From contig NZ_LZZM01000190.1 of NCBI RefSeq assembly GCF_002006345.1, positions 1-64,000 on the forward strand: DNA of 64,000 nucleotides, written 5' to 3'. Below are positions 1 through 9,490 of this stretch, in pieces. This DNA is from Clostridium puniceum (GTDB lineage Bacteria > Bacillota > Clostridia > Clostridiales > Clostridiaceae). Both the position numbers and the translations under genes were made by a program. Below the pieces are notes generated by a model. That model was given only the letters and a program-made list of their open reading frames with translations, was not told the DNA's origin and searched no databases. Each line of letters starts with the position of its first letter. Position 1 is the stretch's first letter.

Positions 1-56
1 CCATAAATTACTTCAACAAAATTTTACAAAAAAATAGCATAGATGCCTCAAATATG

Positions 57-97
57 TTAGGTTTAAGTTGCAACACCAAACCTAAGGAGGTTAATCT
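57..97 (+). promoter_or_regulatory. Hairpin overlapping the transposase ribosome binding site
   Basis: TTAGGTTT (57-64) pairs with AAACCTAA (78-85) across a 13-nt loop. The 3' arm runs directly into AAGGAGG (84-90), the ribosome binding site of the ATG at 98. Insertion sequences often hide their start site from read-through transcripts in this way, and that is the inferred role here. The gene behind it is broken, so any function is probably historical. Confidence 0.45.
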
Positions 98-1316
98 ATG
101 CTGACAACAATATTAAACCAAAATGAATTAATAAGCAACTATATTTTAGAGTTAAATCTACCATATTCTTCTGCGTTAAAGAATCATATGATAAATTTAG
201 TTTCTGGAATAACCGTCACCGAAGGTAGTAAAAATCTCTCTTCAATTTATAGCAAACTTACTTGTAATAGGCATAGAAGTACAGGTTCAAGGTTTCTAGG
301 CTCATACTCATGGAATCATGAGTATGTAACAGATGAACGAATATTTCATGCTATATCTGAAATCTCAAATACATCGAAAGATGATGATGTTGGATTTCTA
401 ATTATTGATAATATTTTAAGTAAAAAGGATACTTTTCCACAAAACATATAAAAGGTTTAGATTTTCATAATTCTTATTCAGATGGAAACAAACCTATGTG
501 GTCTCATTGCTTGGTAACATCTCATTATAGAATTAATGATTATTCAATTCCTTTGAACTTTAAACAGTATCAACGTAAAAAAGTTTTTAAGAATAATCCT
601 AAAAAAGTTTAAGGATAAACAGCAACTAGCTATAGAATTAATAAATGAGTTTGCTCCAGCTACCAAAGCTAATTATCTGCTGATTGATTCATGGTACTTC
701 AGCAAAAATCTTGCTTCACGGTTTAGTAAATGGTTGTCGCAGCATAGGAAGAATTAAATCTAGTAGAGTTATATATCCAGCAGGTATTAAAATTGGTGTT
801 GATAAGATTTCAAAGCACATTATGCGTAATGAAACTAGCGTTGTTACAGCTAGTAACAGTAAGTATTATGTTTATAGATATGAAGGAAAACTTAATGACA
901 TCGAAAACGCAGTTGTACTTATAAGTTGGAATAAACAAGACTTATCGGATAATCCTTGTTTTCTAATAAGCACGGATATATCATTAGATAATCAAACTAT
1001 AATCTCTTACTATGAAAAACGCTGGAATATTGAAGTAAGCTACAGATATCTTAAATCAGCTCTTGGTTTTGATGAATTTCAGGTTGAATCCTCAAAATCA
1101 ATAAATAGATATTGGAGCATGGTATTTCTAACATATACTTTTCTCGAGGTTTTCAGAGTAAAAAATAGTAAGACTCTCAAATTAAAAACTTTAGGAGATA
1201 CAATATCTTACTTCCGTAACAACTATTTGGTGCAAATAGTTAGTTTTGCACATACCTGTGCGGATAACGGGATAAGTTTAGATTCAGTTATTTCCCAATT
1301 AGGACTAGTAGCTTAA
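98..1316 (+). pseudogene. IS4-like DDE transposase, frameshifted remnant
   Basis: A broken transposase of the IS4-type DDE superfamily. The N-terminal part reads in one frame from 98 to 451. Homologous reading then continues in a second frame (about 445-612, starting with H-I-K-G-L-D-F), a third (about 604-750, including L-I-D-S-W-Y-F-S, the usual second catalytic Asp region), and a final frame from about 730 to 1316. The last part holds Y-E-K-R-W-N-I-E-V-S-Y-R-Y-L-K, an exact Y-(2)-R-(3)-E-(6)-K signature with the catalytic Glu. At least three frameshifts make it non-functional. I could not find convincing terminal inverted repeats or target duplications. It sits at the left edge of the glycosylation island and may mark a rearrangement there. 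Confidence 0.85.
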
Positions 1317-1406
1317 TTTTTTCCTATATAGTGCACAAGCCTAGTTAATAAATTATTTTTTGAATAAATAAAACGGAAAAATGGATATATATTAAGGAGA
1401 ATAATT

Positions 1407-2429
1407 ATGAAACCTAAGATAAGTATAATATTACCTTGTTATAATGTAGAAAAATATATTAAGAGATGTGCTAAATCACTTATAGAACAATCTATAGGTA
1501 TAGAAAATTTAGAATTAATATTTGTAAATGATGCATCTACAGATTCAACATTATCCATGTTATCTGAAATTGAACAAGAATATCCAGATAATATTCTTGT
1601 TATAAATATGCCTGAAAATAGAAAGCAAGGTGCTGCTAGAAATATTGGATTAAAGTATGCGAATGCTGATTATATTGGTTTTGTAGATTCTGATGATTGG
1701 ATAGAACCAGATATGTATGAAAAATTATATTCAAAAATGCAGGAATATAATTGTGATCTTGTTTCTTGTTATATTTTTGAAGATTATCCTAACGGAACAT
1801 CTATAGGAATAGCTACAGGTAATAATGCTTTTTTTCAAATTAATACAATTGAAGAAAGAAAAAAATTTTCTCAAATAGATTCAGGTGGTGGAGTATGCTG
1901 TAAGCTGTATCATAAATCCTTGATAATAGATAATGGAATTTTATTTCCAGAACAGTTAAAATATGAAGATAACTATTGGAATTCTATGATAAGTTTACAT
2001 TGCAGTAGTATTTATGTATTAAAAGAAAATTTATATCATTATTCTGTAAATCCGGGTTCTACAGTTCAAAGTAGAAATGCTCTACATCATTTAGATCGCT
2101 TAAATGTGGAAATGATGAAAATAGATACATATAAAGAAAAAGGTGTATTTGATATTTATAATGCTGAAATAGAATTAGAATTTTTAAATCTATTTTACGT
2201 GAATACATTATTTATAATATTTACAAAGTTTGATTTGGTACCAATTAATATTATACATTATATGCAGGAAACTGTACTTGATATATTCCCTAATTATAAA
2301 TCTAATCCATATTTTATTGAGGACCCTAACAAATATCATAGCGTTTTAAATACTATAGAGCTGGATTGGAGTGGAGAACAATGGAATATGTTTGCTGAAG
2401 AATATAGAAAGATAATACATAATGAATAG
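1407..2429 (+). CDS. Family 2 (GT-A) glycosyltransferase
   Basis: A 340-aa cytoplasmic glycosyltransferase of the GT2 family, which transfers a sugar from a nucleotide-activated donor. The N-terminal half has the typical layout: I-S-I-I-L-P-C-Y-N at residues 5-13, the nucleotide-binding stretch F-V-N-D-A-S-T-D (39-46), and the metal-binding D-S-D-D at 94-97. The C-terminal 140 residues are less conserved and probably set acceptor choice. AAGGAGA lies about 7 nt before the ATG. The acceptor cannot be told from sequence. Its place directly before pseI and six genes upstream of flagellin suggests flagellin or surface glycan decoration. It follows the transposon remnant and is the first intact gene of the island. 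Confidence 0.85.
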   Translation: MKPKISIILPCYNVEKYIKRCAKSLIEQSIGIENLELIFVNDASTDSTLSMLSEIEQEYPDNILVINMPENRKQGAARNIGLKYANADYIGFVDSDDWIEPDMYEKLYSKMQEYNCDLVSCYIFEDYPNGTSIGIATGNNAFFQINTIEERKKFSQIDSGGGVCCKLYHKSLIIDNGILFPEQLKYEDNYWNSMISLHCSSIYVLKENLYHYSVNPGSTVQSRNALHHLDRLNVEMMKIDTYKEKGVFDIYNAEIELEFLNLFYVNTLFIIFTKFDLVPINIIHYMQETVLDIFPNYKSNPYFIEDPNKYHSVLNTIELDWSGEQWNMFAEEYRKIIHNE

Positions 2430-2520
2430 AGATATTTTTAGATTAATTTATAAATAAATTATTAAATAAAAAAGAAAGTTATAATGAAGTTAGTAGATTT
2501 TATTATATAAGGTGAGATAA

Positions 2521-3573
2521 ATGAATAGGTATTTCGAAATAAATAAAATTAAAATTGGTGAAGGACAAAAAACTTTTATAATAGCAGAAATGTCAGCAAA
2601 CCATAATCAAGATTATGATAGAGCAGTGGAACTTATAAAAAAGGCAGCATGGGCAGGAGCAGATGCTATAAAGCTTCAAACTTATACTCCTGATACTATA
2701 ACAATAGATTGTGATAATGAATATTTTCAAATTAAACAAGGTACTATTTGGGATGGGACTACTTTGCATAAACTTTATCAAACAGCTTATACTCCTTGGG
2801 AATGGCAGCCTAAGCTAAAAAAGGTTGCAGAAGAAGAGGGCTTGGTATTCTTTTCTTCACCTTTTGATTATACTTCAGTTGATTTTTTAGAAGATATGAA
2901 CGTTCCAGCATATAAAATAGCATCCTTTGAATTAAATGATATTCCTTTTATTGAATATATAGCATCAAAAGGAAAGCCTATAATAATGTCTACAGGAATT
3001 GCTAGAATGGGCGATATTCAGGATGCTCTTGATGCTTGTAAGAGGATGGGCAATGAAAATATTTCATTATTAAAATGTACTTCATCATATCCAGCACCAA
3101 TAGAAGAGATAAACTTAAAAACCATTCCTAATATGAAAGAAACCTTTGAAGTTATAGTTGGATTATCTGATCATACTATGGGAAATGCTGTTTCAGTTGG
3201 TGGTGTTGCAATAGGGGCTAAAATTATTGAAAAGCACATGACTTTAAGGCGTTCTGATGGAGGAGCAGATTCTAAATTTTCTATGGAGCCAGAAGAATTC
3301 AAGGAAATGGTTGACAATATAAGAATAGTTGAAAAGGCTTTAGGAAAGGTAACATATGATTTAACAGAAAAACAAAGAAATTCAAGAGAACATTCAAGAA
3401 GTCTTTTTGTTGTGGAAGATGTTAAAGAAGGGGATATGTTTACAGAGAAGAATGTTAGAAGTATAAGACCAGGGTTTGGATTAGAAACAAAATATATTAA
3501 CGATATATTAGGTGAAAAGGCTAAGTGCAATATAAAAAAAGGAACACCTATGAAGTGGAACTTAATTAAATAA
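2521..3573 (+). CDS. pseI: Pseudaminic acid synthase
   Basis: A 350-aa enzyme of the NeuB/PseI family. It condenses phosphoenolpyruvate with a 2,4-diacetamido-trideoxy hexose to form the nine-carbon sugar pseudaminic acid. The TIM-barrel domain opens with I-I-A-E-M-S-A-N-H (about residues 20-28); E-M-S-A-N-H is typical of PseI, whereas sialic acid synthases usually have E-I-G-x-N-H. K-L-Q-T-Y-T (57-62) and G-L-S-D-H-T (about 215-220) line the active site. The C-terminal 60 residues form the SAF (antifreeze-like) lid. Length is normal. The start is set by AAGGTGAG just before the ATG. Legionaminic acid synthase is the main alternative; the downstream PseG favours pseudaminic acid. Confidence 0.85.
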   Translation: MNRYFEINKIKIGEGQKTFIIAEMSANHNQDYDRAVELIKKAAWAGADAIKLQTYTPDTITIDCDNEYFQIKQGTIWDGTTLHKLYQTAYTPWEWQPKLKKVAEEEGLVFFSSPFDYTSVDFLEDMNVPAYKIASFELNDIPFIEYIASKGKPIIMSTGIARMGDIQDALDACKRMGNENISLLKCTSSYPAPIEEINLKTIPNMKETFEVIVGLSDHTMGNAVSVGGVAIGAKIIEKHMTLRRSDGGADSKFSMEPEEFKEMVDNIRIVEKALGKVTYDLTEKQRNSREHSRSLFVVEDVKEGDMFTEKNVRSIRPGFGLETKYINDILGEKAKCNIKKGTPMKWNLIK

Positions 3574-3610
3574 CACATAAAAACTTGATTATAAAGGGGT
3601 GAGTTAAGTA

Positions 3611-5590
3611 TTGGATGATAAAATATTAATATGTTTTTATTATAATAGTATAGAAGCACATATGGATATACTAAAAAAATTTGAGGATGATGTTTTTTTA
3701 ATTTATGGATTTGATAATATTGATGATAATACCTTAGAAAATTTTAATTTACAAAATATATTAATTAACTCTTTAGGTAAAAACTATAAAAAAGATACAA
3801 TAAATATTATAAGCAATATAGAAAGTTTAATAATAGATCTATTTAAAAAATATAGCTTTGAATATAATTCCTTTATTTTTGATAATTCGATTTCCATTAA
3901 AGAAGAAATTAATTTGATCAATGAAGATTATGTATGTAAATATAATTTTAACTTGTATTCAGTAATAAAGTGGAATACAAAGATTGATTATTGTATTTTA
4001 ACGGATACTAATGTATATAAATATTCAAACTATAAATTGAAAAACTTTTTAAAGTCATCTAAAGAAATATGTGAAAATAATGAACTTTTTAAATATTACT
4101 TAAATTTAGATAATAAGTCTAATAGAATTAAAGAATATATAAATAAATTAAACTCTAAAGATAGGGAAAAGACAGAAGAGATAATTGAAAAAGAATTGAA
4201 AAATAATGATATTCTTTATAGAATATATATTAGTTCATTTCTATTATATACATTTAAGAAAAAAATATATGGAGATAAAATTTTAGATATTGTTCTAAAT
4301 TTAAAAGCACTTAATAAAAATAATTGTTTTTTTATTATATATCAATTAATATCAAGGGGCTTTTCAGATAATAGAATTTCTAATAGTTTAGATAATAATA
4401 AGATAAATATGATATATGATAAAGTATTTGATGATTTTGAGAGAAATATGGGAGAATATAATTATATTCCTAAAAATGAAAGAAATGAGGATGTAATTTT
4501 TGTTTTTACCAGCCAATTTATAGCAATTCAACATGGTCCTACTAAGACTGCATTAGATAGATGCTATAATTTGATTAAGTATATGAATAAGAGAGTTTTT
4601 TTGATAAACACTAAAGAACTTATTACTACTAAGGGAATTGTGCTTATGGATAATATTAGATCGGGGTCTATAATTGAAGAATACAGTAATATAAAAGAAT
4701 TTAGATATAAGGATTTATATATACCATATTATCAACCAATTTATAATATGCCAGAGGAAAATGAATGTAGAAATATTTTGGATTTAGTAAAAAAGCATAA
4801 ACCATATTTAATGTTTAATATAGGTGGTTATAGCATAGTAGCTGATTTAGCATCTAAAATAGCTCCATTAGCAACGATATCAACATCAGGTAATTATTCA
4901 ATTTCTAAAACTAAAGGCCAATTTTTTATTATGGGATGTAAGCCACAGAAATCTGATTATGATTATATATCAAAATTAGGATATAAAAAGCAAGCTATAA
5001 TAGAAAGTCCGTTTACTTTTGATTTAAAACCACAAAAAGACAACTATTCAAGAAAAGATTTTGGAATTCCAGAAAATGCATTTGTGGTATGTGTTATAGG
5101 TGCAAGATTGCAAAGAGAAATAGATGAAGAATTTATTTATACATTAGATAAAATAATAGCTAAAGGATGTTTTGTTGTTATTATTGGAAAGTATGAACTT
5201 CCAAATGAATTTTTAGAAAAGTATCCCAATATGAATAATAATTTTAAAATATTAGGATTTCAAAAGGATATTTTGGCGTGCATAGATTTAGTTGATATAT
5301 ATATAAATCCTAATAGACAAGGAGGTGGAACTTCTGCGGTAGAATGTATGTATAAAGGCAAACCAGCAATTTCATTGAAACATGGAGATGTATCAATCCT
5401 TATAGAAGAAGAACTTTTAGTTCGAAATTATGAGGAGATGACTGATTTAGTTGAAATGTGCAAGAAAAATCCGCAATTTTATATACAAATGAGTAATAAA
5501 GTTAAACTTAAAGCGATGGATCTTATGGATACAAGAAAATATTTAAATCAAATGTATGATAACATAGTAAACAATACTTTGTTCGAGTGA
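3611..5590 (+). CDS. Large glycosyltransferase, GT4-like C-terminal domain
   Basis: A 659-aa protein starting at TTG, with AAAGGGGTGAG just upstream. Residues from about 475 look like the nucleotide-sugar-binding half of a GT-B enzyme: V-V-C-V-I-G-A-R-L-Q (about 491-500), then N-P-N-R-Q-G-G-G-T-S-A-V-E-C-M-Y (about 562-577), similar to the E-x7-E region of GT4 transferases. The preceding segment, about 295-475, has G-P-T-K-T-A-L-D-R-C and N-I-G-G-Y-S and could be the acceptor half. I do not recognise the first 270 residues, which are Asn/Lys/Ile-rich and contain no predicted membrane segment or signal peptide. It lies between pseI and an SGNH hydrolase, so a role in building the flagellin glycan is likely. 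Donor and acceptor are unknown. Confidence 0.7.
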   Translation: MDDKILICFYYNSIEAHMDILKKFEDDVFLIYGFDNIDDNTLENFNLQNILINSLGKNYKKDTINIISNIESLIIDLFKKYSFEYNSFIFDNSISIKEEINLINEDYVCKYNFNLYSVIKWNTKIDYCILTDTNVYKYSNYKLKNFLKSSKEICENNELFKYYLNLDNKSNRIKEYINKLNSKDREKTEEIIEKELKNNDILYRIYISSFLLYTFKKKIYGDKILDIVLNLKALNKNNCFFIIYQLISRGFSDNRISNSLDNNKINMIYDKVFDDFERNMGEYNYIPKNERNEDVIFVFTSQFIAIQHGPTKTALDRCYNLIKYMNKRVFLINTKELITTKGIVLMDNIRSGSIIEEYSNIKEFRYKDLYIPYYQPIYNMPEENECRNILDLVKKHKPYLMFNIGGYSIVADLASKIAPLATISTSGNYSISKTKGQFFIMGCKPQKSDYDYISKLGYKKQAIIESPFTFDLKPQKDNYSRKDFGIPENAFVVCVIGARLQREIDEEFIYTLDKIIAKGCFVVIIGKYELPNEFLEKYPNMNNNFKILGFQKDILACIDLVDIYINPNRQGGGTSAVECMYKGKPAISLKHGDVSILIEEELLVRNYEEMTDLVEMCKKNPQFYIQMSNKVKLKAMDLMDTRKYLNQMYDNIVNNTLFE

Positions 5591-5620
5591 TATATTCGAA
5601 CAGAGAGTGAGGAGTTTTAA

Positions 5621-6601
5621 GTGAATATAGCAATAATAGGTGGTTCTATAACAGAAGGTGCTGGAGCAAGTGAATATAAGAATTCTTATGTATATAAATT
5701 GGAACAGTATTTAAAAGAAAAAAATAGAGCTACAGTAATAAAGAATTTAGGTGCAGGAGGAACAGCATCTCACTTTGGACTTTTTAGACTAAAAAGAGAT
5801 TTAGGTGATTTTAAACCGGATTTAATTTTTATTGAGTTTGCAGTAAATGATAGAATATATAATTCAATTGAAGCAAGTAAATATTTCGAAGGGGTAATTA
5901 GACAATGTGCTAATATAACTAAAAAAATAATTATAATTGATTTTCCAACTAGCTTAGGTGATAGTTGTACAAGCGTACATAAAAAGATAGCATATTTTTA
6001 TAATATACCTGTTATAGATGTTCAAGACGAGGTGTGGAAGAGAATAGGCAATAGAGAGTTTACTTGGACTAAAATATCTGTTGATAATCTTCATCCGAAT
6101 GATAGTGGACATGATTTGTATTTCCAAATAATAAAAGAGAAATTAGAGAATACAGATTTAGAAAATCTTCAATTAAAAATAGATAATAGAGTATTGATGA
6201 AATATAGATTTAATAATCCTAAAATAATAGCTTACGATAATGAAAATGTAGAGTATTATGGAAATTGGGCAGAACAAAGTTTTAAATTAAATAATAAATT
6301 TGATAAGGGTGCAATAACTAATTCAATAGGAAATGGTGTTATTTTTAAATTTAAAGGAAAGTATTTAAGTATGATGAATTTACTTACAAAAGATTCAGGA
6401 GTGCTAGAGTGTAAGCTTGATAATATAGAGTTTAATGTTGATTTATATAAGGATACAGATACAGATAGGTACTATGATAATACAATTAATTTAAGTGATT
6501 TAGATGATTGCGAACATACTTTAACTATGATAGTTAGTGATAAAAAAAATACTAATAGTTTGGGGAATAAAGTTATTATTGGCGGCTTTTTAATTGATTA
6601 A
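5621..6601 (+). CDS. SGNH/GDSL-family hydrolase or esterase
   Basis: A 326-aa protein starting at GTG, behind GAGTGAGGAG. It has all four SGNH blocks: G-G-S-I-T-E-G (residues 7-13, nucleophile S9), the glycine of N-L-G-A-G-G (42-47), the Asn of A-V-N-D (74-77), and D-N-L-H-P-N-D (155-161) with catalytic D155 and H158. The hydrolase fold ends near residue 175. The remaining 150 residues are predicted beta-rich and resemble an accessory carbohydrate-binding or beta-sandwich domain, which I do not recognise. No signal peptide is visible, so it should act in the cytoplasm. In this setting it may add or remove O-acetyl groups on the nonulosonic acid or glycan; this is inference. Confidence 0.75.
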   Translation: MNIAIIGGSITEGAGASEYKNSYVYKLEQYLKEKNRATVIKNLGAGGTASHFGLFRLKRDLGDFKPDLIFIEFAVNDRIYNSIEASKYFEGVIRQCANITKKIIIIDFPTSLGDSCTSVHKKIAYFYNIPVIDVQDEVWKRIGNREFTWTKISVDNLHPNDSGHDLYFQIIKEKLENTDLENLQLKIDNRVLMKYRFNNPKIIAYDNENVEYYGNWAEQSFKLNNKFDKGAITNSIGNGVIFKFKGKYLSMMNLLTKDSGVLECKLDNIEFNVDLYKDTDTDRYYDNTINLSDLDDCEHTLTMIVSDKKNTNSLGNKVIIGGFLID

Positions 6602-6626
6602 GGAATAGAATTTCTATAATAGGTTA

Positions 6627-6658
6627 TTCCATATTTGATATAATTATGGAAGATTTTT
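6627..6658 (+). terminator. Possible weak intrinsic terminator
   Basis: TTCCATA (6627-6633) pairs with TATGGAA (6645-6651), followed by GATTTTT. The stem has only 7 bp and no GC-rich core, so termination would be partial. It lies in the 192-nt gap between the SGNH hydrolase and pseG. I see no gene in the rest of that gap. Confidence 0.3.
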
Positions 6659-6793
6659 AGTATATATGTTGTAATTAAATATTTACATAGAATGAAGTGA
6701 ATATTTACAAATTTTATAAAAGACTCATTTGGCAACATATCTAATATGAAAGATATGCAGAATAAATTAATACTTAAAGATGGGTGAAAAATT

Positions 6794-7885
6794 ATGAGAA
6801 TTTTTATCAGAGCTGATGGAGGAAATACTATAGGACTTGGTCACATAATGAGGATGCTAGTTTTGGCAAAAGAATTAAAGAAAAACAATGAAGTGATATT
6901 TTTATGTAGAGGAAAACAAGCAAATAATATTAATAAAAAAAGTGATATAAATAAAGGAGCTTCCACTTATAATAGTGAAGATGATAAGTTTAAAGCTGGA
7001 ATTGAAAAGGTAAGAAAAAATGAATTTAAAGTTTTTATGATTAATGACGAATGTGTAGTAGAAGAGATTATAAATCTTCAAAATGAATACAAGGCTGACT
7101 TAATAATTACAGATAGTTACGATGTAGATGAACTTTATTTCAATACACTAAAACCATATTTCAAATTAAATGGATATGTAGATGATATGAACAAGTGTAA
7201 AATGAATGTTGACTTTATAATAAATCAAAACATAAATGCAGAGGATATGAATTACATAAATAATGTAGAGCACAACACTAAGTTATTTTTAGGAACAAAA
7301 TATTGTATGCTTAGAGATGAATTTAGAAAAGAGATTAGCAAGAAAGAACTAAGGGGAAAGTGTGAAGATTTACTATTAACATTAGGCGGAATGGATGAGA
7401 ATTTTAATACTTTAACAATACTTAATGAAATTGCTAATTGTTATATAAACATTCGTGTTGTTATAGGAAGCGCATTTAATAAAAAGCTTATAAACGAATT
7501 ATATGATTTATCTATAAAACATAATAATATAAAAATATATGAAAATGCAAAGATGTCTAGTTTAATGGTGAAATGTGATGTTGCAATATCAGCAGGTGGA
7601 TCAACTTTATATGAACTATGTGCAATGAATGTTCCAACAATAGGGATAATAATAGCAGAAAACCAAGAGCAAGTGGCACTGAAAATGAAAGAAGAAGGAT
7701 TAATAGCCGATGCTTATTGGATAAATGAAATAAAAGAGAAAAAATTATCTACAATATTAAATAAATTAATAAATGATAAAAAAATTAGAGAAGACATTAT
7801 TATTAAGCAAAGAAAAGTTGTTAATACCGAAGGGGTAAAATTATTGGCAGATGAAATAAACGCATTAATCAAAAATTGTGTTTAG
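6794..7885 (+). CDS. pseG: UDP-2,4-diacetamido-2,4,6-trideoxy-beta-L-altropyranose hydrolase
   Basis: A 363-aa PseG-family enzyme, a GT-B fold nucleotide-sugar hydrolase. It removes UDP from the pathway intermediate to give the free sugar used by PseI. The N-terminus, I-R-A-D-G-G-N-T-I-G-L-G-H-I-M-R, is the family hallmark and carries the catalytic His (G-L-G-H). L-G-G-M-D-E-N-F (about residue 197) and S-A-G-G-S-T-L-Y-E-L-C (about 266) form the MurG-like UDP site. GATGGGTGAAA precedes the ATG. PseI and PseG are the only pseudaminic pathway enzymes here; dehydratase PseB, aminotransferase PseC, acetyltransferase PseH and cytidylyltransferase PseF are not in the window. Confidence 0.85.
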   Translation: MRIFIRADGGNTIGLGHIMRMLVLAKELKKNNEVIFLCRGKQANNINKKSDINKGASTYNSEDDKFKAGIEKVRKNEFKVFMINDECVVEEIINLQNEYKADLIITDSYDVDELYFNTLKPYFKLNGYVDDMNKCKMNVDFIINQNINAEDMNYINNVEHNTKLFLGTKYCMLRDEFRKEISKKELRGKCEDLLLTLGGMDENFNTLTILNEIANCYINIRVVIGSAFNKKLINELYDLSIKHNNIKIYENAKMSSLMVKCDVAISAGGSTLYELCAMNVPTIGIIIAENQEQVALKMKEEGLIADAYWINEIKEKKLSTILNKLINDKKIREDIIIKQRKVVNTEGVKLLADEINALIKNCV

Positions 7886-7911
7886 ATTATATTTTGAAAG
7901 GAAAAGTAAAT

Positions 7912-9147
7912 ATGATAGAAGTTGAAAAATCAAAGAATGGTTCATTGACACTTAAGTATGAGAATAGATATGTACATAGTAAATATGATCCGATAATTGA
8001 AAGTGAACAATTCGCAAGTGGAAATTTAGATTTAATAAAGAAGCCTATCATATTATTATATGGTTTAGGATTAGGATATCATATAGATGCGATTGTTAAG
8101 AAAATGAATTCAGATTCCATATTATATGTCTTTGAATGGAATAAGATTTTAGTTGATTATTGTAAAGAGGTAAATGGAACTGTATTTAAATACAAAAATG
8201 TAAAAATAATAGAAAATAATGATAAAGACTTTTATAAAAAATTAGCTAAATGTTTAGAGCAAGCAAAAGATATTTTAATACATAAACCATCTTTGGAGAC
8301 TATTATTACATCTAATGAAACTTTATATAATTTAATTAATGATTATTCAATAGTTAAACAATATAGCAAAATTGATTTGGATACAATTAACCTTTCTGAG
8401 GAAAATTTTGAAGCAAATAAAGAACAAAAATATAATATGATAAATGAATTTATCGAAAAATATAGATCTTCAAATAAGCCATATGTAATTGCCGCAGCAG
8501 GTCCGTCTCTTGACGATGAACTTGACTTATTAAAGGAATATAGAGAACAAGTTAATATAATAAGTGTTGGCAGCGCACTTAGAGCATTAATGAACAAAGG
8601 TATAAAACCAGATGTTGTAGTTATAATTGATGGGCATGAAATTGTTAAAAAGCAATTTGAAGGGTATGAAAATGAAAATATACCATTATGCTTTTCAGCA
8701 ACAGCATCAAGATGGGCAGTAGGTTTATATAATGGACCTAAATATATATTTAACCTAACTGAAGAGGATGAGCTTGTTATAAAAACTAGAGGTACAGTAG
8801 CAGTAGCGGCTATAGATATTGCAATAAAGTGTGGTGCTAAAAATATTATATTTTTAGGTCAAGATTTAGCTTTCTTAAAGGATAGGTCTCATACGAAAGC
8901 ATTTGAAGAAGTATATGGGTTTAAAGATGAAGATAAAAAAAATACTAAATGGAAAACTGTCATGGGGGTTGATGGAGAGTTTCTTAACACAAGACAATCA
9001 TATATTACGTTTAAAAATAAAATAGAATCATTAATAAGAGAATATAAAAATGTAAAATTCGTAAATTGTAGTAAGGGTGCATTTATAAATGGCGCTGACC
9101 ATATGGATTTTAAAAGCAATCAATTATTAGAATTATTAGAAAAATAG
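7912..9147 (+). CDS. Maf-family flagellin glycosyltransferase (DUF115)
   Basis: A 411-aa protein of the motility accessory factor (Maf) family, which shares the DUF115 domain with MptE and, in Campylobacter, Aeromonas and Clostridium, transfers nonulosonic acids to flagellin Ser/Thr. An N-terminal Rossmann-like part (L-L-Y-G-L-G-L-G-Y-H) is followed by the DUF115 core with A-A-A-G-P-S-L-D (about 194-201), I-I-D-G-H-E (about 240) and F-L-G-Q-D-L-A-F (about 316), all typical of the sialyltransferase-like Maf fold. I use ATG 7912 rather than the in-frame TTG 7876: AAAGG at about 7897 is well spaced and the earlier codon overlaps pseG. Its position two genes before flagellin supports the assignment. 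Confidence 0.85.
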   Translation: MIEVEKSKNGSLTLKYENRYVHSKYDPIIESEQFASGNLDLIKKPIILLYGLGLGYHIDAIVKKMNSDSILYVFEWNKILVDYCKEVNGTVFKYKNVKIIENNDKDFYKKLAKCLEQAKDILIHKPSLETIITSNETLYNLINDYSIVKQYSKIDLDTINLSEENFEANKEQKYNMINEFIEKYRSSNKPYVIAAAGPSLDDELDLLKEYREQVNIISVGSALRALMNKGIKPDVVVIIDGHEIVKKQFEGYENENIPLCFSATASRWAVGLYNGPKYIFNLTEEDELVIKTRGTVAVAAIDIAIKCGAKNIIFLGQDLAFLKDRSHTKAFEEVYGFKDEDKKNTKWKTVMGVDGEFLNTRQSYITFKNKIESLIREYKNVKFVNCSKGAFINGADHMDFKSNQLLELLEK

Positions 9148-9210
9148 AGAGCAATTAATAATTTATAATTGTTGATTTAATATTTTTATTTAATTTTGGA
9201 AATGTTTAGT

Positions 9211-9236
9211 TAAGTTTTGATAAAATCACACGAAAA
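9211..9236 (+). promoter_or_regulatory. Possible sigma-28 promoter for the flagellin unit
   Basis: TAAG (9211-9214), 14 nt, then CACGAAAA (9229-9236) is a partial match to the sigma-D/sigma-28 pattern TAAA-N15-GCCGATAA. The core C-G-A is present but the rest is weak. It is placed sensibly, 41 nt before the yjfB-like start and upstream of flagellin, a classic late gene. I see no better candidate in this gap. Confidence 0.3.
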
Positions 9237-9277
9237 ATAAAATAGTAAAAAAAATCATTAGATAGGATGTGAAAAAT

Positions 9278-9457
9278 ATGGATATAGCAGCAATGTCAAT
9301 TGGGATGCATCAAGCTTCACTTGAAAATTCAGTTCAATTATCAGTTATGAAAATAGCAATGAATAGTGTTGAGGTTAGCTCAGGGCAAATGGTAAATATG
9401 ATAGATAATATGACTGTTGAACCATATAAGGGTGAGAATATAGACGCAACTGTTTAA
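9278..9457 (+). CDS. YjfB-like putative motility protein
   Basis: A 59-aa protein starting M-D-I-A-A-M-S-I-G-M-H-Q-A. It is a close match in pattern and length to the YjfB family of putative motility proteins, small alpha-helical proteins found beside flagellar genes in Firmicutes and Proteobacteria. Biochemical function is unknown. I start at ATG 9278 because AGGA (9264-9267) is about 10 nt upstream; the in-frame GTG at 9269 would leave almost no spacing. It lies 33 nt before flagellin and is probably co-transcribed with it. No signal peptide or membrane segment is present. Confidence 0.75.
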   Translation: MDIAAMSIGMHQASLENSVQLSVMKIAMNSVEVSSGQMVNMIDNMTVEPYKGENIDATV

Positions 9458-9490
9458 TATTATAAAAAAAGGCATTGGAGTGATAGATAA

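Noticed and set aside
3171..3659. A 162-codon frame on the - strand
   Set aside because: It crosses the end of pseI and the start of the next gene and shows no protein family pattern.
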